The notes beneath the pieces are model-generated. The model was not told the DNA's origin. It was given only the letters and a program-made list of their open reading frames with translations, and did not search any database. Below, in pieces: positions 6,828 to 14,792 of a DNA stretch of 18,012 nt. The translations under genes were made by a program, and so were the position numbers. Each line of letters opens with the position of its first letter. Within the stretch, counting starts at the first letter, position 1. This stretch comes from an uncultured Lachnospiraceae bacterium (lineage in GTDB: Bacteria > Bacillota_A > Clostridia > Lachnospirales > Lachnospiraceae): NCBI GenBank assembly GCA_910588595.1, contig CAJUQU010000048.1:1-18012 (forward strand). The letters are read 5' to 3'.

Positions 6828-9293
6828 ATGCAGCAGTTTACGGATAAGGCAAAGGCAGCGCTGCAGAAGGCTGCCAAGGCTGCAAGGGATCTGCATCAGA
6901 GCTATATCGGAAGTGAGCACATCCTTGTGGGACTCGTAAAAGAAAAGACCGGCGTTGCAGCGAGAGTGCTTGCCGAGAATGGCGTGGATGAGGTACAGCT
7001 CATCAGTATGATCAAGGAATTGATCGCACCGGAGGGGAATGTTGCGCTGATGGAGCGGGACGGGTATTCCCCGAGGGCGGCGAAGGTTCTCGAGGACAGC
7101 CACAGACTGGCGGATAAGTACAAGAGCCAGCTGACGGGGACAGAGCATATTTTGCTTGCGATCTTGCGTGAGGGTGAGAATGTGGGGCTCAGACTTCTGA
7201 ATACGATCGGCATCAATGTGCAGAAACTGTACATGGATACACTGATCGCTATGGGGGAGGATATCAATCAGCATAAGGATGATCTAAACAGAAACCGGAA
7301 TAAAAAGAAACAAAATGGAATAACGCAGACATTGAACCAGTACAGCAGGGATCTGACAAGTCTTGCGAGGGAAGGGAAGCTTGATCCGGTGATCGGCAGG
7401 GAGATTGAGATCATGCGTGTCGTTCAGATCTTGTCAAGGCGGACGAAGAATAATCCCTGTCTGATCGGCGAGCCGGGTGTGGGCAAGACCGCGATCGCTG
7501 AGGGTCTGGCACTCCGTATTGTGAACGGTGAGGTACCTGATACAGTCAAGAACAAACGCGTTGTGACACTTGACCTTGCGGGGATGGTGGCAGGTTCGAA
7601 ATATCGCGGGGAGTTTGAGGAGCGCATCAAGAGGGTGATCAGGGAAGTGATCGAGGCGGGAAATATTTATCTGTTCCTCGATGAGATCCATACACTGATC
7701 GGTGCTGGCGGCGCGGAGGGGGCGATCGATGCGTCCAATATCCTCAAACCGTCCTTGTCAAGAGGTGAGATACAGCTGATCGGAGCCACTACGATCGCAG
7801 AGTACCGCAAGTATATTGAGAAAGATGCAGCACTTGAGCGGCGTTTTCAGCCAGTGATGGTGGAGGAGCCAAATGAGAGCGAGGCGGTAGAGATATTAAA
7901 TGGAGTGGCATACAAGTATGAGGAGCACCACAATGTGACGATCACACAGGAGGCGATCGAGGCGGCAGTGAAGCTGTCAGACCGGTATATCAATGACAGG
8001 AATCTCCCTGATAAGGCGATCGATCTGATCGATGAGGCGTCTGCGGCAATCCGGATCAAAAATATGAATGTGCCTGACAGTTTCAAGGAAATGACAGAGC
8101 AGATCAAGAAGTACGACCTCCAGATAGAGCGTTCGATCAGAATGGAAGCGTACACGCAGGCTGCAGAACTCCGCAAGGCGCAGGATGAACTGATCAAGAA
8201 ATATGACAAAGCAGTGGCCAGATATGAGAAAAACCAGGAGGAGCGCAATCTTGTCGTGACGGAGAACGATATCGCGGAGGTTGTGGCAAATTGGACAAAG
8301 ATACCGGTCAAGAAGCTGACGCAGAAGGAGAGTGAGCGTCTGTTGAAGCTCGAATCGATCCTTCACAAGCGCGTCATCGGCCAGGAGGAGGCTGTCACCG
8401 CGGTAGCACAGACGATGAAGCGCGGCCGTGTGGGACTGCAGGATCCCAACAGGCCCATTGGCTCTTTTCTGTTTCTAGGTCCTACCGGTGTGGGAAAGAC
8501 AGAGCTCTCCAAGGCGCTTGCTGAGGCGATGTTCGGTTCGGAAAGTGCCCTGATACGAGTTGATATGTCAGAGTATATGGAGTCTCATTCTGTATCCAAG
8601 ATGGTAGGCTCTCCTCCGGGGTATGTAGGATTTGAGGAGGGGGGACAGCTCAGCGAGAAGGTGCGCAGGTCCCCGTATTCCGTCGTGCTGTTTGACGAGA
8701 TCGAGAAAGCGCATCCGGATGTGTTCAATATTCTACTGCAGGTGCTTGATGACGGTCATATCACTGATTCCAAGGGCAGGAAAGTGAGCTTTAAGAACAC
8801 GATTCTGATCATGACGTCCAATGCGGGTGCACAGCGGATTGTCGATCCGAAAAACCTTGGATTTGCAGCCAAGAGAGATGCACAGGCGGATTACAATAAA
8901 ATGAAATCAGGTGTTATGGAGGAAGTGAAACGCCTGTTTAAACCAGAGTTTATCAACCGTATCGATGAGATTATGGTGTTCCATCCATTGACGGAGCAGG
9001 ATATGAAACAGATCGTTACATTATTGTCAAAGAATCTTTGTGAGAGATGCAGGACACAGATGGATATCGATCTGTCCTTCACGAACACTTTGAAAGAGTA
9101 TCTGGTGAAAAAATACTCGGATCTGAAGATGGGGGCAAGACCGCTGAAACGCGCGATCCAAAATGTAGTGGAGAACGAGCTTGCCACGGCGATCTTGGAG
9201 GGCAGGGTCCAGCGAGGCGATGCGGTGACTGCCGGCGTGCGTGGCGACAAGGTAACTTTTACAGTAAAAGAAGTAAAAGAAGCCGAGATCTGA
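6828..9293 (+). CDS. clpC: ClpC-type AAA+ unfoldase of the Clp protease
   Basis: ClpC unfolds proteins and feeds them to ClpP; it is a cytoplasmic hexamer. The 821-residue product has the expected order: Clp-N double repeat (1-145, GSEHILVGL and GTEHILLAIL); first AAA+ module with Walker A GEPGVGKTA (about 214-222) and Walker B LFLDEIHTLIG (about 281); a short middle domain with a UVR-like coiled segment (EAYTQAAELRKAQDEL, about 439); and second AAA+ module with GPTGVGKTE (about 552) and VVLFDEIEKAHP (about 618). The tripeptide LGF in the second module fits the ClpP-binding loop. GGAGG is 9 bases before the start. ctsR, mcsA and mcsB, which often precede clpC in Bacillota, are not here; a GntR regulator holds that place. 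Length and the short middle domain argue against ClpB. Confidence 0.95.
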   Translation: MQQFTDKAKAALQKAAKAARDLHQSYIGSEHILVGLVKEKTGVAARVLAENGVDEVQLISMIKELIAPEGNVALMERDGYSPRAAKVLEDSHRLADKYKSQLTGTEHILLAILREGENVGLRLLNTIGINVQKLYMDTLIAMGEDINQHKDDLNRNRNKKKQNGITQTLNQYSRDLTSLAREGKLDPVIGREIEIMRVVQILSRRTKNNPCLIGEPGVGKTAIAEGLALRIVNGEVPDTVKNKRVVTLDLAGMVAGSKYRGEFEERIKRVIREVIEAGNIYLFLDEIHTLIGAGGAEGAIDASNILKPSLSRGEIQLIGATTIAEYRKYIEKDAALERRFQPVMVEEPNESEAVEILNGVAYKYEEHHNVTITQEAIEAAVKLSDRYINDRNLPDKAIDLIDEASAAIRIKNMNVPDSFKEMTEQIKKYDLQIERSIRMEAYTQAAELRKAQDELIKKYDKAVARYEKNQEERNLVVTENDIAEVVANWTKIPVKKLTQKESERLLKLESILHKRVIGQEEAVTAVAQTMKRGRVGLQDPNRPIGSFLFLGPTGVGKTELSKALAEAMFGSESALIRVDMSEYMESHSVSKMVGSPPGYVGFEEGGQLSEKVRRSPYSVVLFDEIEKAHPDVFNILLQVLDDGHITDSKGRKVSFKNTILIMTSNAGAQRIVDPKNLGFAAKRDAQADYNKMKSGVMEEVKRLFKPEFINRIDEIMVFHPLTEQDMKQIVTLLSKNLCERCRTQMDIDLSFTNTLKEYLVKKYSDLKMGARPLKRAIQNVVENELATAILEGRVQRGDAVTAGVRGDKVTFTVKEVKEAEI

Positions 9294-9398
9294 ATATGAT
9301 AAATTTTCAAAAATTTTGTGGAAAAAGATAGTAATATAGTTTATTATTATAGTGTAGATGAAATTTAATTCTAATAAACTTTTAGGAGGACAAATGAA

Positions 9399-9812
9399 AT
9401 GGCAGTAGTTGATGAATTGCTACGTTCCGAGAGTAACGGAAATATCAGCTTTGGTAATCACGAGCTGGCGGCGAAGGCAAAGCTTGAGGATTATGAGCAT
9501 TCTGGGGATATGTACAAGGTAAAGACTTTCCAGGAGATCACCAAACTGGAGAAAAACGGTTTGTTTTTATATGAATCGGTTCCGGGTACCTCCGTTCACA
9601 ATTTTTGTGAAAATGAAAACGGTATATCTTTTACGGTAGAAGGAAGCCAGGACGCGCAGATCACTCTGGGTGCTGCAGATGATTCTGAGTATGAGGTGGT
9701 TGTAGCTGGGGAGAGCGCAGGCGTCATGAAGACAAATCTTTCGGGCAAACTCAGCATCAGCGTGGAGCTCGAGGGATCAGGTGAGGTCGAGGTGAAGATT
9801 ATTAAGAAATAG
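9399..9812 (+). CDS. Uncharacterised 137-residue acidic protein between clpC and radA
   Basis: I do not recognise a function. The product has no signal peptide or membrane segment and appears to be soluble and cytoplasmic. Its N-terminal half is mixed and charged (LAAKAKLEDYEHSGDMYKVK, then FQEITKLEKNGLFLYESVPG). Its C-terminal half is a run of alternating short strands (ISFTVEG, AQITLGA, YEVVVAG, KLSISVEL, EVEVKII), which looks like a small beta-sandwich with a two-part build. I recall similar small Lachnospiraceae proteins carrying the automatic label endosialidase, but nothing here resembles an endosialidase catalytic domain. The start at 9399 has AGGAGG 9 bases upstream. An ATG at 9394 in another frame stops after four codons. 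It has a 105-base AT-rich gap before it and its own terminator, so it is probably a separate, well-translated unit. Confidence 0.8.
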   Translation: MAVVDELLRSESNGNISFGNHELAAKAKLEDYEHSGDMYKVKTFQEITKLEKNGLFLYESVPGTSVHNFCENENGISFTVEGSQDAQITLGAADDSEYEVVVAGESAGVMKTNLSGKLSISVELEGSGEVEVKIIKK

Positions 9813-9833
9813 ATTGAGATATATGAGATAAAA

Positions 9834-9860
9834 AAACCTCCTCATTTGAGGAGGTTTCTT
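9834..9860 (+). terminator. Intrinsic terminator between the 137-residue gene and radA
   Basis: AAACCTCCTC (9834-9843) pairs with GAGGAGGTTT (9848-9857) around the loop ATTT, followed by CTT and TAT. An A run on the 5' side adds further A-U pairs. It starts 22 bases after the stop codon. Its 3' arm carries a false ribosome-site sequence (GAGGAGG), and its 5' arm is also complementary to the radA ribosome site 50 bases downstream. Confidence 0.85.
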
Positions 9861-9905
9861 TATAGAAGACATATTTATAGAAATGAGTTTCTTCAGGAGG
9901 TTTTA

Positions 9906-11261
9906 ATGGCAAAAAAGAGTACGACTGTTTTTTTCTGTCAGGAATGTGGACATGAATCTTCCAAGTGGATGGGACAGTGTCCTGCCTGTAAAAAGTGGAA
10001 CACATTTGTGGAGGAGAAGGTCAATGTGACCAATTCTAAAATAACACCGTTCCGGGAGGCAGCAAAACCTGTCAAGATCGGATCCATATCCATGAAGGAG
10101 GAGGAACGCATGTACACTGGTATAGCCGAGCTCGACCGTGTGCTTGGCGGAGGGATCATGCAGGGCTCCCTGACACTGGTGGGCGGTGATCCTGGAATCG
10201 GGAAATCCACACTCCTGCTGCAGATGTGCAGGCTGCTTGCCAATGCGAACAGGAAAGTTTTATATATATCGGGGGAGGAGTCCTTGAAACAGATCAAGTT
10301 CAGGGCGGTCAGGATCGGTGAGTTTGAGGACACGATGATGCTTCTGTGCGAGACCAATCTTGGCATTGTGGAGGAGACGATCCGTCACACAGAACCTGAG
10401 ATCGTTGTCATTGATTCGATACAGACGATGTATCAGGAGTCTGTCGCCTCGGCGCCGGGAAGTGTGTCCCAGGTGAGGGAGGCGACCAATGTCTTTCTGC
10501 AGCTTGCAAAGGGTATGGGAACTTCGATCTTTATCGTAGGGCATGTGACCAAGGAAGGAACAGTTGCAGGGCCGCGCGTGTTAGAACATATGGTTGATAC
10601 TGTTCTATATTTTGAGGGCGACAGATATGCTTCCTACAGGATCCTTCGTGGGGTCAAGAACCGCTTTGGCTCCACCAACGAGATCGGTGTCTTTGAGATG
10701 CGCAAAGAAGGATTGATCGAGGTGGAAAATCCTTCAGAATACATGCTGACCGGGAAACCGGCTGGGGCAAGCGGATCCGTCGTGGTCTGTTCCGTAGAAG
10801 GCACGAGACCCATCTTGATAGAAATACAGGCTCTTGTGTGCAGGACAAATTTTGGAATCCCGAGACGCCAGACGACGGGAACGGACTTTAACAGAGTCAA
10901 TCTACTGATGGCAGTGCTCGAGAAGCGGCTGGGTCTGCAAATCGGGGACTGTGATGCCTACGTAAATATAGCGGGCGGTATGAAGATCAGTGAGCCGGCG
11001 ATCGATCTGGGACTGATCATGGCGATCGTTTCCAGTTTTAAGAACCGCGCCATCGATGAGAAGACGATCGTGTTTGGCGAGGTGGGACTCAGCGGCGAGG
11101 TGCGTGCTGTGAGTATGGCACAGCAACGGGTCCAGGAGGCAAAAAAACTTGGGTATGAGACGGTGATCATGCCAAGAGTAAATGTCGAAGGGATGGATAC
11201 GATAGATGGTATCAGGATCATCGGTGTAGGAGGCATAGGCGAGGCGATCGATGTGATCTGA
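9906..11261 (+). CDS. radA: DNA repair/recombination protein RadA (Sms)
   Basis: RadA is a RecA-like, DnaB-like ATPase that drives branch migration during homologous recombination. The 451-residue product has the N-terminal zinc finger (Cys11, Cys14, Cys25, Cys28), Walker A GGDPGIGKST (93-102), a Walker B region ending VVIDSIQTM (167-175), the RadA-specific KNRFG motif (251-255) and a C-terminal Lon-protease-like domain (from about 280). The start at 9906 (MAKKSTTVFFCQECG) is chosen because AGGAGG is 5 bases upstream; an upstream TTG at 9846 lies inside the terminator hairpin and would add 20 unrelated residues. No clear separate promoter is visible, so transcription may come from terminator read-through. 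disA, a frequent downstream neighbour in Bacillota, is absent. Confidence 0.95.
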   Translation: MAKKSTTVFFCQECGHESSKWMGQCPACKKWNTFVEEKVNVTNSKITPFREAAKPVKIGSISMKEEERMYTGIAELDRVLGGGIMQGSLTLVGGDPGIGKSTLLLQMCRLLANANRKVLYISGEESLKQIKFRAVRIGEFEDTMMLLCETNLGIVEETIRHTEPEIVVIDSIQTMYQESVASAPGSVSQVREATNVFLQLAKGMGTSIFIVGHVTKEGTVAGPRVLEHMVDTVLYFEGDRYASYRILRGVKNRFGSTNEIGVFEMRKEGLIEVENPSEYMLTGKPAGASGSVVVCSVEGTRPILIEIQALVCRTNFGIPRRQTTGTDFNRVNLLMAVLEKRLGLQIGDCDAYVNIAGGMKISEPAIDLGLIMAIVSSFKNRAIDEKTIVFGEVGLSGEVRAVSMAQQRVQEAKKLGYETVIMPRVNVEGMDTIDGIRIIGVGGIGEAIDVI

Positions 11262-11324
11262 TCAATATGCGAAATGTGCTGCGAGGCTCTGTATATACGG
11301 GAGTTGGCAGCTTGGAGGTTTGAG

Positions 11325-12626
11325 ATGAATAAAAATGGAATAAAGGAATTGATGGCGTTTCTGGATGACAGTCTGACAAGCTATCATGCGGTGGACAATA
11401 TAAGGAAAGAATTGTTACAAGGAGGCTTTACAGAGCTTTCGGAGAGGAAAGTATGGTCACTGCAAGCGGGTGGAAGCTACTTCGTGGTGCGCAACGATTC
11501 GTCTGTGATCGCATTTCGTGTGCCGAAGTGCGAAGTCAATGAGATAGAGGGATATCATGTATATGCAGCCCACTCGGATTCCCCTGCATTTAAGATCAAG
11601 GAAAATCCAGAGATTGAGAAGGAAGGTGTCTATGTCAGTCTCAATACGGAAAAGTATGGCGGAATGATCCTGTCCACCTGGTTTGACAGGCCGCTCACGA
11701 TCGCGGGGAGAGTCTGCACGGAAGAGGGCGGCAGGATCGTATCCCACTTGGTGAGATTAAAGGATAATATCTGTATGATACCGAGCCTGGCGATCCATAT
11801 GAATAGAGACACGAACAATGGTGTGGCATTTAGTGCGCAGAATGATATACTGCCGCTCCTGACTATGACTGGTCAGGAAAGCAGGGAAAGATCATCAAAA
11901 GGTATGCTGAATGCGATACTCACCCAGTCGATGGCGCGGACAACGGGCAGGATCCTGTCCTATGATCTCTTTGTGGAGAACTGTGAAAAGGCAGTTCTGG
12001 CAGGGGCGGAGGACGAGTTTATCATGACGCCCCGATACGATGACCTGGCTTGTGTTTTTGCAGGATTAAAGGGGATCGTCAACGCAGGGTCAGCGCGCTA
12101 TATTGATGTGCTTGCCGTGTTTGACAATGAGGAAGTCGGAAGTCTTACAAGACAGGGAGCGGACTCAACCTTTTTTAAGGATACACTGGAAAATATCGCC
12201 GACGGGCTGGATGCCGGCGCGAAGGTTTATCGAACATGGAAAGCGGACAGCTTTATGATCAGTGCCGATAACGGGCATGCATGCCATCCCAATCAGGGAG
12301 GAAAAGCAGATCTGACAAATCGCCCGTATCTGAACAGGGGTGTGGTGCTGAAATATCACGGTGGGCAGAAATATGCGACAGATGCTTATTCTGCGGCATA
12401 CGTCAGAAAACTGTGCAGCAGAAATGATATTCCGCTCCAGACATACGCAAACCACTCGGATATTCCTGGTGGCTCGACGTTGGGAAATCTGGCGATGGCG
12501 CAGATATCCATGGCAGCAGCGGACATCGGACTGCCGCAGCTTGCCATGCACTCTGCGTATGAGACAGGAGGGGCAAAGGATATCGAGTATCTGATCCGGC
12601 TTGCAGAATCATTTTTTAGAGAATAA
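11325..12626 (+). CDS. M18 family metallo-aminopeptidase
   Basis: This is a cytoplasmic aminopeptidase of family M18 (aspartyl aminopeptidase group), using two metal ions to remove N-terminal, often acidic, residues. The 433-residue product has the normal length. Metal and catalytic positions are all present: His83 in AAHSDSPAF, Asp239/Asp240 in PRYDDLACV, Glu269-Glu270 in VFDNEEVGS, Asp315 in SADNGHA and His409 in AMHSAYETGG. The start at 11325 (MNKNGIKELM) has GGAGG six bases upstream; a longer reading from 11274 has no ribosome site. It follows radA by 63 bases. It ends 11 bases before the convergent BlaR1-like gene, with no terminator visible. Confidence 0.94.
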   Translation: MNKNGIKELMAFLDDSLTSYHAVDNIRKELLQGGFTELSERKVWSLQAGGSYFVVRNDSSVIAFRVPKCEVNEIEGYHVYAAHSDSPAFKIKENPEIEKEGVYVSLNTEKYGGMILSTWFDRPLTIAGRVCTEEGGRIVSHLVRLKDNICMIPSLAIHMNRDTNNGVAFSAQNDILPLLTMTGQESRERSSKGMLNAILTQSMARTTGRILSYDLFVENCEKAVLAGAEDEFIMTPRYDDLACVFAGLKGIVNAGSARYIDVLAVFDNEEVGSLTRQGADSTFFKDTLENIADGLDAGAKVYRTWKADSFMISADNGHACHPNQGGKADLTNRPYLNRGVVLKYHGGQKYATDAYSAAYVRKLCSRNDIPLQTYANHSDIPGGSTLGNLAMAQISMAAADIGLPQLAMHSAYETGGAKDIEYLIRLAESFFRE

Positions 12627-12637
12627 CTTACAGGCGG

Positions 12638-14332
12638 TCAGTATGCTGTCTCAACAAATTCGATCTCCTGCTCTGTATAGACATCGGTAAATTTCCAGCT
12701 GGACTGTTCCAGCTCGGAGGTCCGGCGATCGTACTCGGTATCGCCAGCGTGAAAAGCGTTGATCGAGGTGATCTCTCCGAGGCGGTTTCGCTCGACAGTA
12801 AGGTCAACTGCGCCCTCTGTGTGGGACATGTAGCGTCCGAGCATCTTATCGGAGTAGGTGCGTACAGGCTCGCCGTTGTACAGCAGAGTCATATCGTTAT
12901 GGGCATCACTGAGGACAAGACCCCACTTGGCATACTCTTCGTAGATTGTCTCGTCGTTCAGAAACAGTGATATACTTAGGGAGAAAGCACTTTTTTCGAC
13001 GTGGAACTCGTCCGACAGTGATGTCAGGATCTGCGCCTCGAGGATGTCAGGATCATTTGTGGTATCAGCGCGCATAATATCGAATATGAGTTTCGATGCC
13101 CTGTCTTCCGCGTTTTTGCCCAACATGATATCCCGCGTCAGATCGACCTGTACGCCCCAGCGGCAGCTGTCGGAAGCGCAGTAGGGAGTCAGTTTCTGAT
13201 AAAAGGGCGCCTGTCCGCCTGTGGCAAGTACGACGGAGCCGCTTACCAGGAGGCAGACTGACAATGCCAGCAGCAGGGCGGAAGCTTTCTTGTAGTGCAG
13301 GACATTTTGTATCCGTTTCTCGACCTCGGTTTTGGAGAAAGCGCTGTAGAGCAGTGTTTGCCGGCTTCTTGGGACTGCCAGGGCGAGCAGGCTCATAGCG
13401 TAATTCTTTTTGTTCTCTTCTGCCTGATCGTTGTGATCATATCGGCGAAGGACAGCCTCATCACATGCCATCTCCAGATCAGACGCCAGAAATCTGGACA
13501 TGATCCAGACCAGCGGGTTGAACCAATGGATGCACAGTGTGATGAGCATGACGGATTTGAGCCAGTTGTCTCTGCGATGGATATGCATGGTCTCGTGGGA
13601 GAGGATATGGCGCAGAAGTTCCGCATTGCCAAAATCCATACATGTGGGCAGATAGATCTTCGGTGACAACATGCCGCAGACCAGCGGGGAGGCGATCTCA
13701 TCGCTGGTGAACACCAGAATGTGTCCCATGTCCATCTCACGCAGGAGCGTGTTGATCGTCTCATTATGTTCTACCATCAGTGCATTATTCAGGCGTTTTG
13801 CATATCGGTATTTCTGTGCGAGCAAAATACCTGCCGTGATGAGAGCGCCCGCAAAGTAAAACATCAAAATTGCAGGAATATGGGAGAGCGGATAGAGCGT
13901 CGTCAGCTTATAATTGATAGAATATTCAGTGCTGCCGGGCTGCTCCTGTACGATCGCCTCCTGCACGACCGTCTCCTGCACGACCGTCTCCTGCACAGTT
14001 GTCGCTTGTTTGTCTACGGCGGCACTTTCAGCCTGGATGTTTGTACCAGGCTTTGCCTGATCGGCAGGGATATCCTCCACAGCGTCAACCTCCTGTGCGA
14101 TGGTACTTGTGTAAGGATATTCATAGGCAAATTCAGGAACGTTCATGCTCAGCGGAGTGCTCAATGAGAACGGGATCAGCAGGCGCAGCAGCACGACGCT
14201 CCAGAGTGCCGGAAATACGAATTTTGGAAGCCTGTTTTTCAGCAGTCCGCGCAGGATCATGACTGCGAGGATCATAATACTTCCATAAAAGATCATCAGT
14301 TCAAACGGCATGTTCATCTTAAAACTTATCAT
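12638..14332 (-). CDS. BlaR1/MecR1-like M56 membrane metalloprotease with a non-PBP sensor
   Basis: This is a membrane signal protease expected to inactivate the BlaI-like repressor encoded just upstream. The 564-residue product has two N-terminal membrane segments (about 11-29 and 37-56), an extracytoplasmic loop with VVQET repeats (112-130), a third segment (about 150-172), a cytoplasmic M56 domain with the zinc motif HETMH (246-250) and EMACDE (287-292), and a fourth segment (351-371). The C-terminal sensor (372-564) is outside. In classical BlaR1 this is a penicillin-binding domain with STxK, SxN and KTG motifs. I see none of these, and at about 190 residues it is shorter than a class D-like sensor. 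The signal is therefore unlikely to be a covalently bound beta-lactam. AAGGAG is 6 bases before the start. It follows blaI by 30 bases. Confidence 0.87.
   Translation of the reverse strand: MISFKMNMPFELMIFYGSIMILAVMILRGLLKNRLPKFVFPALWSVVLLRLLIPFSLSTPLSMNVPEFAYEYPYTSTIAQEVDAVEDIPADQAKPGTNIQAESAAVDKQATTVQETVVQETVVQEAIVQEQPGSTEYSINYKLTTLYPLSHIPAILMFYFAGALITAGILLAQKYRYAKRLNNALMVEHNETINTLLREMDMGHILVFTSDEIASPLVCGMLSPKIYLPTCMDFGNAELLRHILSHETMHIHRRDNWLKSVMLITLCIHWFNPLVWIMSRFLASDLEMACDEAVLRRYDHNDQAEENKKNYAMSLLALAVPRSRQTLLYSAFSKTEVEKRIQNVLHYKKASALLLALSVCLLVSGSVVLATGGQAPFYQKLTPYCASDSCRWGVQVDLTRDIMLGKNAEDRASKLIFDIMRADTTNDPDILEAQILTSLSDEFHVEKSAFSLSISLFLNDETIYEEYAKWGLVLSDAHNDMTLLYNGEPVRTYSDKMLGRYMSHTEGAVDLTVERNRLGEITSINAFHAGDTEYDRRTSELEQSSWKFTDVYTEQEIEFVETAY
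13951..13995 (-). repeat. 15-base tandem repeat inside the BlaR1-like gene
   Basis: Three adjacent 15-base units occur at 13951-13965, 13966-13980 and 13981-13995. The last two are identical (CGACCGTCTCCTGCA on the plus strand) and the first differs at two positions. A weaker fourth copy precedes at 13936-13950. Because 15 is a multiple of three, copy changes keep the frame and only lengthen or shorten the VVQET repeat in the extracytoplasmic loop. Confidence 0.85.
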
Positions 14333-14362
14333 TTAATTCTCCTTTCAAACGGCGTAACATTT

Positions 14363-14716
14363 TTAGTTAGAATCCTGGATCATTTTTGCGAGTCTGGCGG
14401 CATCCTCGTCTGACAGTCCCTGATTTTTGAGAAAAGAGGAGAAGAAGAGTTCGCTTGAACCGCCAAACATCTTATCGATCAACCGTTCGGTTTCGCTCTG
14501 TGCAACTTCATCACGGCTAACGAGTGTCTTGCATATGAATCCAGGTTCCTCGCGCTCGATGGCACCTTTTTCGATGCATTTTTTGATGACAGTGTAGGTT
14601 GTGTTCTTGTTCCAGCCGATGCGTTCTGAGAGGACATCTACAATTTCTTTTGCGGATTTTGGTTCCTTTTCCCACAAAACTTCCATGACTTTCAGCTCGG
14701 AATCAAATAGTTTCAT
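14363..14716 (-). CDS. BlaI/MecI-family transcriptional repressor
   Basis: This is a dimeric winged-helix repressor of the BlaI/MecI/CopY family, 117 residues long. The N-terminal DNA-binding domain (1-65) shows the family pattern: FDSELKVMEVLW, then SAKEIVDVLS, and the recognition helix NKNTTYTVIKKCIEKGAI. The C-terminal helices (70-117) should form the dimer; the FFSSFL segment near 91-96 lies where BlaR1-triggered cleavage occurs in staphylococcal BlaI. AAGGAGG (plus-strand 14725-14731) is 8 bases before the start. It is the first gene of a blaI-blaR1-like operon and most likely represses it through the two palindromes at 14745-14792. The regulated output beyond its own operon is not visible here. 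Confidence 0.93.
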   Translation of the reverse strand: MKLFDSELKVMEVLWEKEPKSAKEIVDVLSERIGWNKNTTYTVIKKCIEKGAIEREEPGFICKTLVSRDEVAQSETERLIDKMFGGSSELFFSSFLKNQGLSDEDAARLAKMIQDSN

Positions 14717-14744
14717 GATATCAGCCTCCTTGTTTTAATTATAT

Positions 14745-14764
14745 CAGACTATTCAAATAGTCTG
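14745..14764. promoter_or_regulatory. BlaI-type operator, promoter-proximal copy
   Basis: CAGACTATT-CA-AATAGTCTG is an inverted repeat with 9-base arms. The AGACTA/TAGTCT half-site is shared with the second palindrome. It lies directly upstream of a perfect TATAAT on the minus strand (plus coordinates 14738-14743), so a bound repressor would block any polymerase using that -10 and would stop elongation from the promoter at 14775-14803. Confidence 0.82.
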
Positions 14765-14774
14765 CGTTATGAGT

Positions 14775-14792
14775 AGACTATCATGATAGTCT
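14775..14792. promoter_or_regulatory. BlaI-type operator, promoter-distal copy
   Basis: AGACTATCATGATAGTCT is a perfect 18-base palindrome. It covers the spacer and -10 element of the minus-strand promoter. Its centre is 29 bases from the centre of the first operator, close to three helical turns, so two dimers could sit on roughly the same face. Confidence 0.85.

Noticed and set aside
13295..13666. 123-residue plus-strand reading frame opposite the BlaR1-like gene, and its neighbours at 13721-14262
   Set aside because: They are shadows of the M56 protease frame; no ribosome sites, and repeats in them come from the VVQET repeat DNA.
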